64,000 bases of DNA from Alistipes senegalensis (GCA_023664945.1 JAMPER010000001.1:403551-467550); one strand, 5' to 3'. Shown: positions 13,778 to 23,869, numbered from the stretch's first letter. Numbers and translations are program-made. Notes: generated from the sequence alone by a model not told the origin.

Positions 13778-14395
13778 ATGAAAGCATTGAGGGGATTGTA
13801 TATTGTGACGCCGGACTGGGATGATACGGGCGCATTGCTGGAGGCAACGGACAAGGCGCTTTCCGGCGGCGCTGCCATTGTGCAGTACCGCCACAAGACG
13901 GCCAGCCCGGCCTTGCGGCGCGAGCAGGCGGGGGCGTTGCAGGCGTTGTGCAGGCGCTATGATGTGCCGTTTATCATTAACGACCATGTGGATTTGTGCC
14001 TGGAGCTGGATGCGGACGGGATTCATGTGGGCGGGATGGATGAATCGGTTGCCAGCGTGCGTGCCAAGGTGGGGCCGGACAGGATTGTTGGCGCTTCCTG
14101 TTACGGCGATATGGAGCTGGTGAAAAAGGCGGTGAAGGAAGGCGCTACTTATGTGGCTTTCGGCGGTTTTTATCCTTCGCGGGTGAAGAAGTATCCGGTG
14201 ACGACGCCGGCAAGCATTATTGCGGATGCCAAAAGGACATGGCCGGATTTGCCTACTTGCGCGATTGGGGGAATTACGGTTGAAAATGCCGTTCCGCTGG
14301 TTGAGCAGGGGGTGGATATGATTTCGGTGATCAGCAGTGTTTACCGGGTGGCCGATCCTGAAGCGGCTGCCCGCGCTTTTGCCAGGATGTATTAA
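13778..14395 (+). CDS. thiE: Thiamine-phosphate synthase ThiE
   Basis: ThiE joins HMP-pyrophosphate and thiazole phosphate into thiamine phosphate. The 205-aa TIM barrel has the family motifs IVQYRHK (substrate lysine), FIINDHVDL, DGIHVGG and AIGGITVEN. The start at MKALRG follows an AAGGAAG ribosome binding site; the longer frame upstream is the thiD gene read in another frame. It is the last gene of the operon and is followed by a strong terminator. Confidence 0.96.
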   Translation: MKALRGLYIVTPDWDDTGALLEATDKALSGGAAIVQYRHKTASPALRREQAGALQALCRRYDVPFIINDHVDLCLELDADGIHVGGMDESVASVRAKVGPDRIVGASCYGDMELVKKAVKEGATYVAFGGFYPSRVKKYPVTTPASIIADAKRTWPDLPTCAIGGITVENAVPLVEQGVDMISVISSVYRVADPEAAARAFARMY

Positions 14396-14416
14396 GAGTC
14401 AGTGCTGTGTGTGCCG

Positions 14417-14457
14417 GAAGGCCGGGGATGCGCATGTCCCCGGCCTTCTGTTTTTTT
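14417..14457 (+). terminator. Rho-independent terminator after thiE
   Basis: A 12-bp perfect stem, GAAGGCCGGGGA (14417-14428) and TCCCCGGCCTTC (14437-14448), is followed by TGTTTTTTT. It ends the thi operon just before the convergent cardiolipin synthase gene. Confidence 0.93.
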
Positions 14458-14464
14458 GCGGTCT

Positions 14465-15934
14465 TCACAGGAGCGGGGAGAGCAGCCGGGCGGAGGCTTC
14501 AAACAGCCTGTCGGGAAACCGGAGTTTTCTTTCTTCGGAAACCGGTTCCGATGCCAGCAGGTCTGTTTCAAATTGCCGGGCCATTTTCTGGTTCATCCCG
14601 GGGCTGTAGATGGCGGCGCATACCTCAAAGTTCAGCCGGAAGCTGCGGGCGTCGAAGTTGGCGGTGCCGATCATGGCGAACCCTTCGTCAATGACCATGG
14701 TTTTGGAATGGAGCATGCGGCGGGTGTATTCCCATATCCTGACGCCGGATCGCATCAGTTCATCGAAATAGGAGCGCGCCGCCGCTGTGACCAGCCTGGA
14801 ATCGCTCATGCGGGGAACCAGCAGGCGGACATCCACACCGCGGAGCGCGGCGGAGGTCAGGGCAAGGAGTGCGGCTTCTGTCGGCACGAAGTAAGGGGTT
14901 GTCAGCCAGATCCGCTGTCTGGCCGAATGGATGGCGCCCAGATTGAGGCGGTGAATGACTTCCCATTCGTTATCCGGCCCGGAGGCGATGATCTGGATGG
15001 GATGGTTGCCCGGCGGCTGGGTGGGAAAATAGGTGTGGGTGTTGAAAAATTCCGGCTGGCGGGTGGCATACAGCCAGTCTTCCAGGAAGATAAGCTGGAG
15101 CGAATGCACGGCATTGCCGGTTACCCTGATATGGATGTCGTGGTAGGCATTTTTGCGTGTGCGTTCGTCTTCTTCATCGGTGATGTTCAGACCGCCGGTA
15201 AAACCGGTTGTGCCGTCGCAGATGACGATTTTCCGGTGGGTTCGCAGGTTAAGCAGGGGACGGATCAACTGGGAAAAGCGGAGTTTGTGGAAAAAGGCGA
15301 CTTCACCGCCCGCCGCCAAAAGGGGCGCAATGAAGGCCGGGCGGATGCGGGAAGAGCCCATTCCATCCAGCAGCAGGCGGACATGGACGCCTTCCAGCGC
15401 TTTTTCGATCAGCAGGTCCCGCAGGGCAGTGCCGATGTTGTCCGGTTCATAGATGTAGTATTCCAGGTGGATATGGTGGGCGGCGTTTCTGACGGCTTCA
15501 AAGATGGCATTGTATGTTGCCCCGCCATCTACCAGCAGTTCCACGGAAGCGGCGGTGGTGACCGGGAAGCCGGAGGCATTGTTGACGAGCCGGGCCAGTT
15601 GCGCGGTGGAAGGTGAGGGGGTTACGCCGGCCAGGATGGCTTGCTCGCGCAGCCTGAGCAGGTAGCCGTGTTCATGGAGGGCTGTTTTTGCCAGCAGGCG
15701 GCGGTAGTGCTGCCGTTTCAGTTTTTGGGGGCCGATGAAGTGAAAGATGGCAAAGCCCAGGTAGGGGATGAAGGCCAGCGAGATGATCCAGCTTAAGGTG
15801 GATATGGGCGGGCGTTTTTGCAGGATGATGAAGATGGAGAGGATAACGATGTGTATTCCCCAGGCAATGCCGAGGATGTTGAACCACGGTAGTGCCGACC
15901 AGTCGATACCTGAGAATGCCGCAGAAGAAAACAT
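14465..15934 (-). CDS. cls: Cardiolipin synthase (phospholipase D family)
   Basis: The enzyme joins two phosphatidylglycerol molecules to make cardiolipin in the inner membrane. The 489-aa protein has two N-terminal membrane segments (LGIAWGIHIVILSIFIIL and WIISLAFIPYLGFAIFHFIG). Two complete HKD motifs follow: H233, K235, D240 and H409, K411, D416. This matches ClsA-type architecture. The start is placed at MFSSAAFSG, since the frame upstream is low-complexity and unlike the family. It is divergent from uvrD with a spacer of about 190 bases. The stop is close to the thi terminator. Confidence 0.93.
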   Translation of the reverse strand: MFSSAAFSGIDWSALPWFNILGIAWGIHIVILSIFIILQKRPPISTLSWIISLAFIPYLGFAIFHFIGPQKLKRQHYRRLLAKTALHEHGYLLRLREQAILAGVTPSPSTAQLARLVNNASGFPVTTAASVELLVDGGATYNAIFEAVRNAAHHIHLEYYIYEPDNIGTALRDLLIEKALEGVHVRLLLDGMGSSRIRPAFIAPLLAAGGEVAFFHKLRFSQLIRPLLNLRTHRKIVICDGTTGFTGGLNITDEEDERTRKNAYHDIHIRVTGNAVHSLQLIFLEDWLYATRQPEFFNTHTYFPTQPPGNHPIQIIASGPDNEWEVIHRLNLGAIHSARQRIWLTTPYFVPTEAALLALTSAALRGVDVRLLVPRMSDSRLVTAAARSYFDELMRSGVRIWEYTRRMLHSKTMVIDEGFAMIGTANFDARSFRLNFEVCAAIYSPGMNQKMARQFETDLLASEPVSEERKLRFPDRLFEASARLLSPLL

Positions 15935-16122
15935 GGGGTGTACAGGATAAAAGAGGTTTTTTCGGGCGAAGCTTTGGGCAAGGTTTTCATCAAAAGCCGA
16001 TATGATACCGTTTGCCGGGGAATGGCGCGGATTTTTCCTTTTTGACTGCGCGCTGAAATACCCGGCTGTGCAACAAGGGGCGGTTCTTTCCCGGCTGGCC
16101 CGGTTTGCGGGATAATAACGGG

Positions 16123-18369
16123 ATGCAGAAACTTCTTGACCTTTTAAATCCGGAGCAACTGGCTGCCGTGACGTTGCCTTCGGAGCCGGCACTGATTCTT
16201 GCAGGGGCCGGTTCCGGCAAAACCCGTGTGCTGACAACCCGCATTGCCTGGCTGTTGAAGACGGGCCTGGTTTCCCCTTCGGGTATTTTGGCCGTGACGT
16301 TTACCAACAAGGCTGCGCGGGAGATGACAGCACGGCTTTCCGGCATGACGCCGGTCAGCACGCGGGGCATGTGGATTGGGACTTTCCACGGATTGTGCAA
16401 CCGCTTTTTGCGGGCGCATTACCGCGACGCCAATTTGCCCCAGGCTTTCCAGATTATGGATACGCAGGATCAACTCTCGTTTGTCCGCCGCCTGTTGAAA
16501 AATGCCCAGGCTGACGAGAACAGATATCCTCCCCGTTCGCTGGTTTATTATATCAACCAGGCCAAGGAGAAAGGTTTGCGGGCGGTCAGGATGGAAGAGG
16601 AGGCCGCCGGCGATTATGACCGGATGATGGCGCAGCTGTATGCGCAGTATGAGGCGCAGTGCCAGCGCGAGGGGGTGGTGGATTTTGCCGAGCTGCTGTT
16701 GCGCAGTTATGAGCTGCTTTCAAGAAACGCGTTGCTGCGGGAGCATTATCAGGCGCGTTTTGCGCATATTCTGGTGGACGAGTTCCAGGATACCAATGAT
16801 TTGCAATATGCCTGGTTAAAGCTGATGGCGGGTGGCGGCGCGGCGGTTTTTGCCGTTGGGGATGACGACCAGAGCATTTATGCGTTCCGGGGTGCCAATG
16901 TGGGCAATATGACGGCTTTCCGGGATGATTTCCATGTGCGCCATCTGATTCGCCTGGAAGAGAATTATCGTTCCCACGGCTATATCCTGGAGGCGGCCAA
17001 TACGCTGATTGCCCATAACAGCCATCGCCTGGGAAAAAATTTGCGTACCCGGGCAGGCGAGGGCGAACCGGTACGGGTTTTCGGCGCGGTGTCGGATTTT
17101 GACGAGGCGCAATATGTGGTGGAGGAAGCGGCGAGCCTGGTTGCCGAGGGCTGGCTGCGCCAGGAAATAGCGGTTTTGTATCGTTCCAATGCGCAATCCC
17201 GGGTGATTGAGCATGCGCTTTTCAGTGCCGGAATTCCTTATCGGGTGTATGGCGGGCTGCGTTTTTTTGAACGGGCGGAAATCAAGCATGCGGTGGCTTA
17301 TTTGCAGCTGATGGAAAATCCCCGCAATGATTCGGCTTTTTTGCGGATTGTGAATTTCCCGGCGCGGGGAATCGGCGCGCGTTCGCTGGAGCACTTGCAG
17401 GAGGCGGCCCAGGCGCATGGGGTTTCGCTTTATGATGCGGTGCCTTTTCTTTCCGGCAAGGCGGGCAATGCGCTGGGTACTTTTGTCCGGTTGATTGATT
17501 CTGTTTGCAATGAGGTGAAACAGATGCCTTTGCCGCAGATGGTCCAAACGGTGATTGAGCGAAGCGGGCTGCCGGCGCATTACGGGAAGGAAAAGGAGGG
17601 GGCGGACCGCATTGAGAACCTGGGGCAGCTGGCGAGTGCCGCCGAGCTTTTTTTGGGCGAGGAAGGGTTGCCCCTGGATATGCCGGCGCTTTTTGCTTCG
17701 CAGGCATGGAGCGAGGCAGCCGATGGGGAGCAGGCGGTGGAAATGACGCCGCTGGCGGCTTTTCTTGCCCATGCCTCACTGGAAGCGGGGGATAACCAGG
17801 CTGAAGACGGGCAGGATGCCTTGCAGCTGATGACGGTGCATGCGGCCAAGGGGCTGGAGTTTGACGCGGTTTTTATTACCGGCCTGGAGGAGGGGCTTTT
17901 CCCGCATGACAACAGTGCGCGGGAAGCAGACGGGCTGGAGGAGGAGCGGCGGCTGATGTATGTGGCGATTACCCGCGCGAGGAAGCGCCTGTATTTGAGT
18001 TATGCGCAAACGCGGATGCTGCATGGCCAGTCCCGCTATAATCCTTCTTCCCGTTTTCTGGATGAATTGCCGGAAGCCGTGCTGAAATGGGTAACGCCGA
18101 AAAAACAGGGGTACGGGACTGGCGGCGCCTGGAAGGCCAAGGAAGCATCGTGGATGCGCCCGGCAGAAAAGGCGGCAGCGGCTGGTTTTGCGGCGGGCAA
18201 TGCTTCGGCATGGCGGATTGGGGAGGCGGTTTTTCATCCGAAGTTTGGCGAGGGGGTGATTATTGGCCTGGAGGGAAGCGGGACGCACATGCGGGCCAAT
18301 GTGCGTTTTAAGGAGGCCGGCACCAAATTGCTGGATTTGGGGATAGCCAAGTTGCAGCGGCTTGCTTGA
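16123..18369 (+). CDS. uvrD: ATP-dependent DNA helicase UvrD/PcrA type
   Basis: This superfamily 1 helicase unwinds DNA in repair. It is 748 aa. Walker A GAGSGKT is at residues 28-34, and further helicase motifs are clear: TFTNKAAREM, LVDEFQDTN, GDDDQSIYAFRGA, TVHAAKGLEFD and YVAITRARKRLYL. The C-terminal domain (GEAVFHPKFGEGVI) is the Tudor-like tail that distinguishes UvrD/PcrA from Rep. The ATG at 16123 is preferred over an upstream TTG. The stop is 11 bases from the convergent hldA stop, with no terminator visible between them. Confidence 0.93.
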   Translation: MQKLLDLLNPEQLAAVTLPSEPALILAGAGSGKTRVLTTRIAWLLKTGLVSPSGILAVTFTNKAAREMTARLSGMTPVSTRGMWIGTFHGLCNRFLRAHYRDANLPQAFQIMDTQDQLSFVRRLLKNAQADENRYPPRSLVYYINQAKEKGLRAVRMEEEAAGDYDRMMAQLYAQYEAQCQREGVVDFAELLLRSYELLSRNALLREHYQARFAHILVDEFQDTNDLQYAWLKLMAGGGAAVFAVGDDDQSIYAFRGANVGNMTAFRDDFHVRHLIRLEENYRSHGYILEAANTLIAHNSHRLGKNLRTRAGEGEPVRVFGAVSDFDEAQYVVEEAASLVAEGWLRQEIAVLYRSNAQSRVIEHALFSAGIPYRVYGGLRFFERAEIKHAVAYLQLMENPRNDSAFLRIVNFPARGIGARSLEHLQEAAQAHGVSLYDAVPFLSGKAGNALGTFVRLIDSVCNEVKQMPLPQMVQTVIERSGLPAHYGKEKEGADRIENLGQLASAAELFLGEEGLPLDMPALFASQAWSEAADGEQAVEMTPLAAFLAHASLEAGDNQAEDGQDALQLMTVHAAKGLEFDAVFITGLEEGLFPHDNSAREADGLEEERRLMYVAITRARKRLYLSYAQTRMLHGQSRYNPSSRFLDELPEAVLKWVTPKKQGYGTGGAWKAKEASWMRPAEKAAAAGFAAGNASAWRIGEAVFHPKFGEGVIIGLEGSGTHMRANVRFKEAGTKLLDLGIAKLQRLA

Positions 18370-18380
18370 CGGGACACGGG

Positions 18381-19301
18381 CTAGGCGAAGAGTTCTGTTG
18401 CGGTGACGGTGGCAGTGCCCAGTTTGCCGACGACGATGCCTGCCGCGCGGTTGGCGGTGGCAACGGCTTCAGCCATGTCCATTCCGGCGCCCATCATGGC
18501 GGCCAGGGTGGCAATGACGGTATCGCCCGCGCCGGAGACATCATAGACTTCGCGCGCAATGGCGGGGATATGGATTGTCTGGTTTTCGCCATACAGCGAC
18601 ATGCCTTCTTCCGAACGGGTTAGAAGCAGGTAGTCCAGTTTCAGTTCAGCGCGCAGCCGCTGGGCTTTTTCGGCCAGCTGGGCTTCGCTTTCCCATGAGC
18701 CGACAATCTGGCGGAGTTCGCTTTTGTTTGGCGTCAGCACGGTTGCGCCGGTATAGCGGGTGAAATCGTCTCCTTTGGGGTCAACCAGCACGGGTTTCCC
18801 GGCGGCGCGGGCCAGGCGGATCATGCCGGCAACCTGCTCCAGCGCACCTTTTGCGTAGTCGGAAAGGAGAATAATGTCGTGTTTTGGCAACAGGGTACGG
18901 AAATGCCCGGTTTTGCGGTTGACGGCTTCTTTTCCCGGTTTTTTCTCAAAGTCCACGCGCAAAAGCTGCTGCTGGCGGCCGATGACACGGAGTTTGATGA
19001 TGGTGGAGATGCTGCTGTCTTGGTGCAGGTAAGGCGTAATGCCGGCTTCATGAAGCAGGTTTTCGAGGGTATTGCCGGCTTCGTCGCTGCCGGTAATGCC
19101 GAGCAGGCTTGAGGGGCAGCCCAGCGCGGCGGTATTTCTGGCGACGTTGGCCGCGCCGCCCAGGCGGGCTTCTTCCCGTTCGATGCGGACAACCGGTACC
19201 GGCGCTTCGGGGGAGATGCGGTTGACATCGCCAAACCAGTAACGGTCAAGCATGATGTCGCCTGCGACAAGGATGCGGATGCGGGAAAGGTCGGGTTTCA
19301 T
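18381..19301 (-). CDS. hldA: D-glycero-beta-D-manno-heptose-7-phosphate kinase (kinase domain only)
   Basis: This enzyme phosphorylates heptose-7-phosphate at C1 for the LPS inner core. At 306 aa it is the PfkB-type kinase half only. The adenylyltransferase domain fused to it in E. coli HldE is absent and must be a separate gene elsewhere. Motifs include LGGAANVARN near residue 50 and the anion-hole signature DVSGAGDT near the C-terminus. Its ATG overlaps the lapB stop by four bases, so it ends the rpsA-ihfB-lapA-lapB block. This coupling puts LPS core synthesis beside LapB, which controls LPS amount. Confidence 0.93.
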   Translation of the reverse strand: MKPDLSRIRILVAGDIMLDRYWFGDVNRISPEAPVPVVRIEREEARLGGAANVARNTAALGCPSSLLGITGSDEAGNTLENLLHEAGITPYLHQDSSISTIIKLRVIGRQQQLLRVDFEKKPGKEAVNRKTGHFRTLLPKHDIILLSDYAKGALEQVAGMIRLARAAGKPVLVDPKGDDFTRYTGATVLTPNKSELRQIVGSWESEAQLAEKAQRLRAELKLDYLLLTRSEEGMSLYGENQTIHIPAIAREVYDVSGAGDTVIATLAAMMGAGMDMAEAVATANRAAGIVVGKLGTATVTATELFA

Positions 19302-20488
19302 GCTTGCCCCGGCAGGACGGAGATGTTCAGTTCTTCGGTTCTTCTGGGCGGATAGGTTTCCCAGAGGTGGCACCCCGGGCATTGCCAGTAGAACTGCCTG
19401 GCCTGGAACCCGCAATGGCTGCACTGGTAGCGCGCCAGTTTTGCGGCATAACTGTGTACCAGGCTTTTTACCATGGACAGGTCCTGCCGGGATTCCGGCG
19501 ATGTGACCATCAGGCGGGCTTCGAGGAGTTTGTCCAGCCCCAGCAGGGTGGGGGTGCGTTTGAGTTCTTCCAGTACCAGGGTGTTGGCGGCCTGGATATT
19601 TTCACATTTGACGAGTGCCTGGAATACAACTTCCATGAGGTCGATGGAGGAGGCTTCGGCCAGGTAGGATTTCAACAGGGCAATGCCTTCTTTGGTCTGT
19701 CCCATTTTCTGGTAGGCATCCATGATTCGCCGGGCGACCAGCACAATGTGCGGCATGCTCTGTTTTTCGATGCGCCGCCAGGCGGAAATGGCTTCTTCTG
19801 TTTTATCGCAGGCCATCAGGGCATCGCCGGTCAGGATAGTGGCCCTGACGTTCATGCGGTCAACTTGCAGGGCGCGTTCCAGAAGCGGCATGGCTTTTTC
19901 CGGATGGGAGCTGATAAGGTGGTCCTGCGCCATTTCACAGTAAAACTGGGCGATTTCTTTTTGTTTGCCGCCAGCGCCGGCCTGCTGCAAGGCTTCGGCT
20001 GCCGCAATGGCCTGTTCCCATTCTTTTTCGCGCTGGAAGATTTCAAGCAGGGCGCGGCGGGCGGTGGCGTGGTATTGCGTTTCGGTCAGTTCCTTGAAAA
20101 CGTCTTCTGCCCTGTCCAAAAGGCCTGCTTTGAGAAAGTCCTGGCCCAGTTCATAGCGTGCCTGGATCTGTTGTTCTTGCGGCAGGTCCGGCCGCAAAAG
20201 CAGGTTCTGGTGCATACGGATGGCCCTTTCGGTTTCGCCGCGGCGGCGAAACAGGTTGCCCAGGGCAAAATGGAGGTCGGCTGTTTCCGGATCAAGTTTG
20301 ACGATTTCGATAAAAGCGTCAATGGCCTTGTCCGGCTGTTCGTTCAGGAGGAAGTTAAGCCCCTTGAAGTAGCCGCGCGGCAGGCTGCGCGATTCGGAAA
20401 GGATTTGTTTGATGTCAACGCGCGCGGCAATCCAGCCCAGCCCGAAGAAGGCAGGAATACAAAGCAGCCACCAGATTTCAAATTCCAT
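19298..20488 (-). CDS. lapB: Lipopolysaccharide assembly protein LapB (TPR, rubredoxin-like)
   Basis: LapB (YciM) is an inner-membrane protein that in E. coli adjusts LpxC degradation and recruits LPS synthesis enzymes. The 396-aa protein has one N-terminal membrane helix (residues 4-21) and TPR repeats through the middle (for example DLHFALGNLFRRRGE). A C-terminal metal knuckle is present with C356, C359, C370 and C373. All are family features. It follows lapA on the same strand and overlaps hldA by four bases. Its known target, LpxC, is also encoded in this window. Confidence 0.95.
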   Translation of the reverse strand: MEFEIWWLLCIPAFFGLGWIAARVDIKQILSESRSLPRGYFKGLNFLLNEQPDKAIDAFIEIVKLDPETADLHFALGNLFRRRGETERAIRMHQNLLLRPDLPQEQQIQARYELGQDFLKAGLLDRAEDVFKELTETQYHATARRALLEIFQREKEWEQAIAAAEALQQAGAGGKQKEIAQFYCEMAQDHLISSHPEKAMPLLERALQVDRMNVRATILTGDALMACDKTEEAISAWRRIEKQSMPHIVLVARRIMDAYQKMGQTKEGIALLKSYLAEASSIDLMEVVFQALVKCENIQAANTLVLEELKRTPTLLGLDKLLEARLMVTSPESRQDLSMVKSLVHSYAAKLARYQCSHCGFQARQFYWQCPGCHLWETYPPRRTEELNISVLPGQA

Positions 20489-20518
20489 ACGGTTTTGAGA
20501 GAAGAGAAAAAATACGGT

Positions 20519-20845
20519 TTAGACGGTATCGGAAGCAGGCGGGGCGCTATCGGCGGGCGGCGGGACGGCTGTCTGCCGGCGTTGCGCTTCGTTTTCCTGT
20601 TCCAGGGTTTCAACCCGTTTTTTTGCGCGCGACAGTTCCCGCCTGGTGCGAAACAGCATGGGGGTCATGCCAAGTACGGCCAGGATACTGCCTGCCGCAA
20701 AGAAGCCGAGCAGTATCAGCACAAAGGGCCCGCGGATTTCGTAGCCGAAGAAAAAGTACAGGGAGGCTTCCTGGGTGTTTTTGACGGCCAGGCCGAAAAA
20801 TACAATAAACAGGATAAGGGAAACGATGCGGGATAGCAGTTTCAT
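20519..20845 (-). CDS. lapA: Lipopolysaccharide assembly protein LapA
   Basis: LapA (YciS) is a small inner-membrane partner of LapB. The 108-aa protein has two membrane helices at about residues 6-21 and 39-61. A basic, coiled-coil-prone segment follows (RRELSRAKKRVETLEQENEAQ) and the tail is proline-rich. The pair lapA-lapB directly downstream of ihfB is conserved in beta- and gammaproteobacteria. A terminator lies between ihfB and lapA, so some transcripts may stop before it. Confidence 0.92.
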   Translation of the reverse strand: MKLLSRIVSLILFIVFFGLAVKNTQEASLYFFFGYEIRGPFVLILLGFFAAGSILAVLGMTPMLFRTRRELSRAKKRVETLEQENEAQRRQTAVPPPADSAPPASDTV

Positions 20846-20949
20846 GATGGCGGTTGTCTGTCGTGCGGTTGGGCCGATGGTGTCTTTTTTTGCCGCCGGC
20901 AGAAATGCCAGCCCGGTTTAAAAAAACAGAACCCGATAGGCATTGTACT

Positions 20950-20977
20950 AAAAAAGGGCATCCGCGGATGCCCTTTT
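20950..20977 (-). terminator. Rho-independent terminator after ihfB
   Basis: AAAAGGGCATCC (20952-20963) pairs with GGATGCCCTTTT (20966-20977). On the minus strand the stem runs into six T. It lies between ihfB and lapA and would end or attenuate the rpsA-ihfB transcript. Confidence 0.85.
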
Positions 20978-20994
20978 CCCTGACCGGATTGCGA

Positions 20995-21300
20995 TTAGTC
21001 TGCTTTTCCGGGCGCAGGCGCAATGAGATCTACCCGCTCGCGCAATTCTTTTCCGGCTTTGAAATGGGGCACGCGTTTTTCCTGCACCATGACTTTTTCG
21101 CCGGAACGGGGATTGCGCCCTACTCTGGGCGGGCGGACATTGACGCCAAAACTGCCAAAGCCGCGTATTTCAATACGCTGCCCTTCTGCCAGTGCGGCAG
21201 CCAGGGTATCCAGTATTGTCTTGACGGTCAGTTCGGCATCTTTGACCAGCAGCTGCGGAAAGCTGCCGGCCAGAGACGAGATCAGTTCAGACTTGGTCAT
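20995..21300 (-). CDS. ihfB: Integration host factor beta subunit
   Basis: IHF-beta pairs with IHF-alpha to bend DNA at specific sites in replication, recombination and sigma-54 promoters. The 101-aa protein has the DNABII fold, with the family arm [10 protein letters not shown] and [12 protein letters not shown]. The start MTKSELI is canonical. The gene lies 17 bases downstream of rpsA, a pairing conserved across proteobacteria. The tail ([10 protein letters not shown]) is slightly extended. Confidence 0.96.
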   Translation of the reverse strand: MTKSELISSLAGSFPQLLVKDAELTVKTILDTLAAALAEGQRIEIRGFGSFGVNVRPPRVGRNPRSGEKVMVQEKRVPHFKAGKELRERVDLIAPAPGKAD

Positions 21301-21317
21301 ATTGCTTTTCCGGCCTG

Positions 21318-23024
21318 TTATTCCTTGCTGTCAAACTTGGCTTTGAGCAAGGCGCCCAGGCTGGTCATGCCGGAAGCGGCACTGGAGTCGCTTTGCATTT
21401 TCTGCATGGCTTCCTGGGTTTCCTGCTGGTCTTTTGCCTTGATGGACAGCTGGATAGCACGGGATTTCCGGTCGATGTTGATAATCATGACTTCGACGGT
21501 ATCGCCGACTTTCAGGTGGGTAGAGGCATCTTCAACCCTGTCGCGGGAAATTTCGGAGGCGCGCAGGTAGCCTTCCACTTCGTCTGTCAGCTGGATGACG
21601 GCGCCTTTGGGCTCAACCGACTTGATGGTGCCGGAGACGATGGAACCTTTGTCATTCAAGGCGATATAGTTGTTAAGCGGGTCGCCTTCAAGCTGTTTGA
21701 CGCCCAGCGAGACGCGTTCGCGATCTACATCAATGGCCAGCACAACGGTTTCCAGCTCGTCGCCTTTCTTGTACTGGTGAACAGCGGTTTCGCCCGGTTC
21801 GGTCCAGGAAAGGTCGGAGAGGTGGACGAGACCGTCGATGTTGCCGGGCAGGCCGATAAAGACGCCAAAGTCGGTAATGGACTTGATGGCGCCGCTGACC
21901 TTGTCGCCTTTTTTGTGGGAGAGTGCAAAGTCTTCCCACGGATTGGGTTTGGTCTGTTTCATGCCCAGGCTGATGCGGCGGCGTTCTTCGTCAATTTCCA
22001 GTACCATGACTTCAACTTCATCGCCCAGCTTGACCACTTTGTTGGGTGCCACGTTCTTGTTGGTCCAGTCCATTTCGGAGACGTGAACCAAGCCTTCGAT
22101 GCCTTGTTCGACTTCAACAAAGGCACCGTAGTCGGTCAGGTTGGTGACCTTGCCGAAGAGGCGGGTGCCTTGCGGGTAACGGCGGGAAAGGCCGATCCAC
22201 GGGTCGTCGCCCAGCTGCTTCACGCCAAGGGAAACCCGGTTTTTTTCCTGGTCGTATTTCAGGACTTTGGCGGTGATTTCCTGGCCGACGGTCAGCATTT
22301 CGGAAGGATGGCGAACGCGGCGCCATGCCAGATCCGTGATGTGCAGAAGGCCGTCGATGCCGCCCAGGTCGATGAAGGCGCCGTAATCGGTAATGTTCTT
22401 GACGATACCGTTGATGACGGTGCCTTCCTTTAAGGTTTCCATCAGTTTCTGGCGTTCTTCGCCCATGGAGGCTTCAACAACCGCACGGCGGGACAGCACG
22501 ACGTTGTTGCGTTTGCGGTCCAGTTTGATGACCTTGAATTCCAGCGTTTTGCCTTCGTACGGGGTGGTGTCCTTGACGGGGCGGGTATCAACCAGCGAGC
22601 CGGGCAGGAAAGCGCGGATGCCGTTGGTCAGCACGGTCAGGCCGCCCTTGACTTTGCCATTGACGGTGCCGGTGACGATTTCACCGGATTCCATGGCTTT
22701 TTCCAGCGCCAGCCAGGAGGCCAGGCGCTTGGCTTTGTCGCGGGACAGGATGGTGTCGCCGTAGCCGTTTTCGAGCGATTCGATGGCAACGGAAACGTAG
22801 TCGCCTACTTTGACTTCCAGTTCGCCGACATCGTTTTTGAATTCATCAATGGGAATAAAGGATTCGGATTTCAGGCCGGCGTTGACCACGACAAAATTAT
22901 GGTCAAAGCGCATGACTTCGGCAGAGATGACTTCGCCGGAACGCATGTCATGGCGGGCAAGGGATTCTTCAAACAGGGCGGCAAAACTTTCCTGGCCAGG
23001 ATTTTGGGTTGATACAGTTGACAT
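21318..23024 (-). CDS. rpsA: 30S ribosomal protein S1
   Basis: S1 binds mRNA leaders and helps unfold them at initiation on the 30S subunit. The 568-aa protein has six S1 (OB-fold) repeats; typical segments are [40 protein letters not shown] and [20 protein letters not shown]. The start is set at MSTVSTQN, since the frame upstream is the leader. No Shine-Dalgarno sequence precedes the ATG, as known for rpsA in E. coli, where S1 represses its own translation. It follows cmk and precedes ihfB. Confidence 0.97.
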   Translation of the reverse strand: MSTVSTQNPGQESFAALFEESLARHDMRSGEVISAEVMRFDHNFVVVNAGLKSESFIPIDEFKNDVGELEVKVGDYVSVAIESLENGYGDTILSRDKAKRLASWLALEKAMESGEIVTGTVNGKVKGGLTVLTNGIRAFLPGSLVDTRPVKDTTPYEGKTLEFKVIKLDRKRNNVVLSRRAVVEASMGEERQKLMETLKEGTVINGIVKNITDYGAFIDLGGIDGLLHITDLAWRRVRHPSEMLTVGQEITAKVLKYDQEKNRVSLGVKQLGDDPWIGLSRRYPQGTRLFGKVTNLTDYGAFVEVEQGIEGLVHVSEMDWTNKNVAPNKVVKLGDEVEVMVLEIDEERRRISLGMKQTKPNPWEDFALSHKKGDKVSGAIKSITDFGVFIGLPGNIDGLVHLSDLSWTEPGETAVHQYKKGDELETVVLAIDVDRERVSLGVKQLEGDPLNNYIALNDKGSIVSGTIKSVEPKGAVIQLTDEVEGYLRASEISRDRVEDASTHLKVGDTVEVMIINIDRKSRAIQLSIKAKDQQETQEAMQKMQSDSSAASGMTSLGALLKAKFDSKE

Positions 23025-23131
23025 AGGTTGAAAAAGATAAAGCGGCGCTTTCCATTCAACAGGAAAAGTGCCGGACAAGGTTAATAAAACGGAAGCCTTT
23101 CAGGCTGCCGGCATGTGACGGGTGTACCCGC
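23025..23131 (-). promoter_or_regulatory. Structured leader between cmk and rpsA
   Basis: On the minus strand this 107-nt spacer contains a hairpin AGCCT-GAA-AGGCT followed by a T-rich stretch (TTTTATT). A second one, AAAGC-GCC-GCTTT (23039-23051 on the plus strand), lies 15 bases from the rpsA start. No ribosome binding site is seen. The layout resembles an S1-controlled translation start region; this is inferred. Confidence 0.4.
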
Positions 23132-23815
23132 CTATTTCATTTTCGCCCGGAACCACTCGAGAATCCGGCCAACGGTTTCCTCAATGCCCATATCGGTGGT
23201 ATCGAGTTGTTTTGCATCAGCCGCAGGCAGGAGCGGCGCTACGCTTCTGTTAACGTCGCGCTGATCCCTTTCGTTGAGATCCCGGCGAAGGTCGGTAATT
23301 CTAGCAGGAAACCCTTTTTCTATCAACTGCTTATAACGCCTTTGCGCCCGGGCTTCCACGCTGGCGGTAAGAAAGATTTTGAGGGGGGCTTCCGGGAAGA
23401 TGACGGTGCCCATGTCGCGGCCGTCTGCAACCAGGCCGGGAGGCTGCCTGAAGCGGGTTTGCAGGGAAAAAAGCGCTTCTCTCACAGCCGGGATTGCGCC
23501 GATGCGGGAAGCCATGTTGCCGACGGCTTCTTCGCGGATGGCATTGGTGACGTCTTCGTTATCCAGGAAAATGCGTTCTCCCTCAAAGCGGCACGGCAGG
23601 GTTTGGGCCAGCGCCGCGATGGGCGCGGCGTCTTCGGCAGCCAGCCCTTTTTGCAGGGTGCGAAGGGCAACCAGGCGGTACAGGGCACCGGAATCCAGAT
23701 AGTGAAATCCCAGCCGGCCGGCGACTATCCTGGCAACGGTTCCTTTGCCGGAGGCAGTGGGGCCATCGATGGTGATCACAAAGGCAGCGGGCTGGGCAGG
23801 GGAGAGGGGTATCAT
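23132..23815 (-). CDS. cmk: Cytidylate kinase
   Basis: Cmk phosphorylates CMP and dCMP. The 227-aa protein is full length, with the P-loop GPTASGKGT at residues 18-26, the YLDSGALYR substrate segment, [13 protein letters not shown], and the lid region with [13 protein letters not shown]. It heads the conserved cmk-rpsA-ihfB block. The usual upstream gene aroA is not here; instead the divergent ZapB-like gene begins about 200 bases away. Confidence 0.96.
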   Translation of the reverse strand: MIPLSPAQPAAFVITIDGPTASGKGTVARIVAGRLGFHYLDSGALYRLVALRTLQKGLAAEDAAPIAALAQTLPCRFEGERIFLDNEDVTNAIREEAVGNMASRIGAIPAVREALFSLQTRFRQPPGLVADGRDMGTVIFPEAPLKIFLTASVEARAQRRYKQLIEKGFPARITDLRRDLNERDQRDVNRSVAPLLPAADAKQLDTTDMGIEETVGRILEWFRAKMK

Positions 23816-23869
23816 GGCGGCTGGGGCAATGGGCTGAAAGAAATCTTATCGTTCTCTCGCCCGGCGCGA

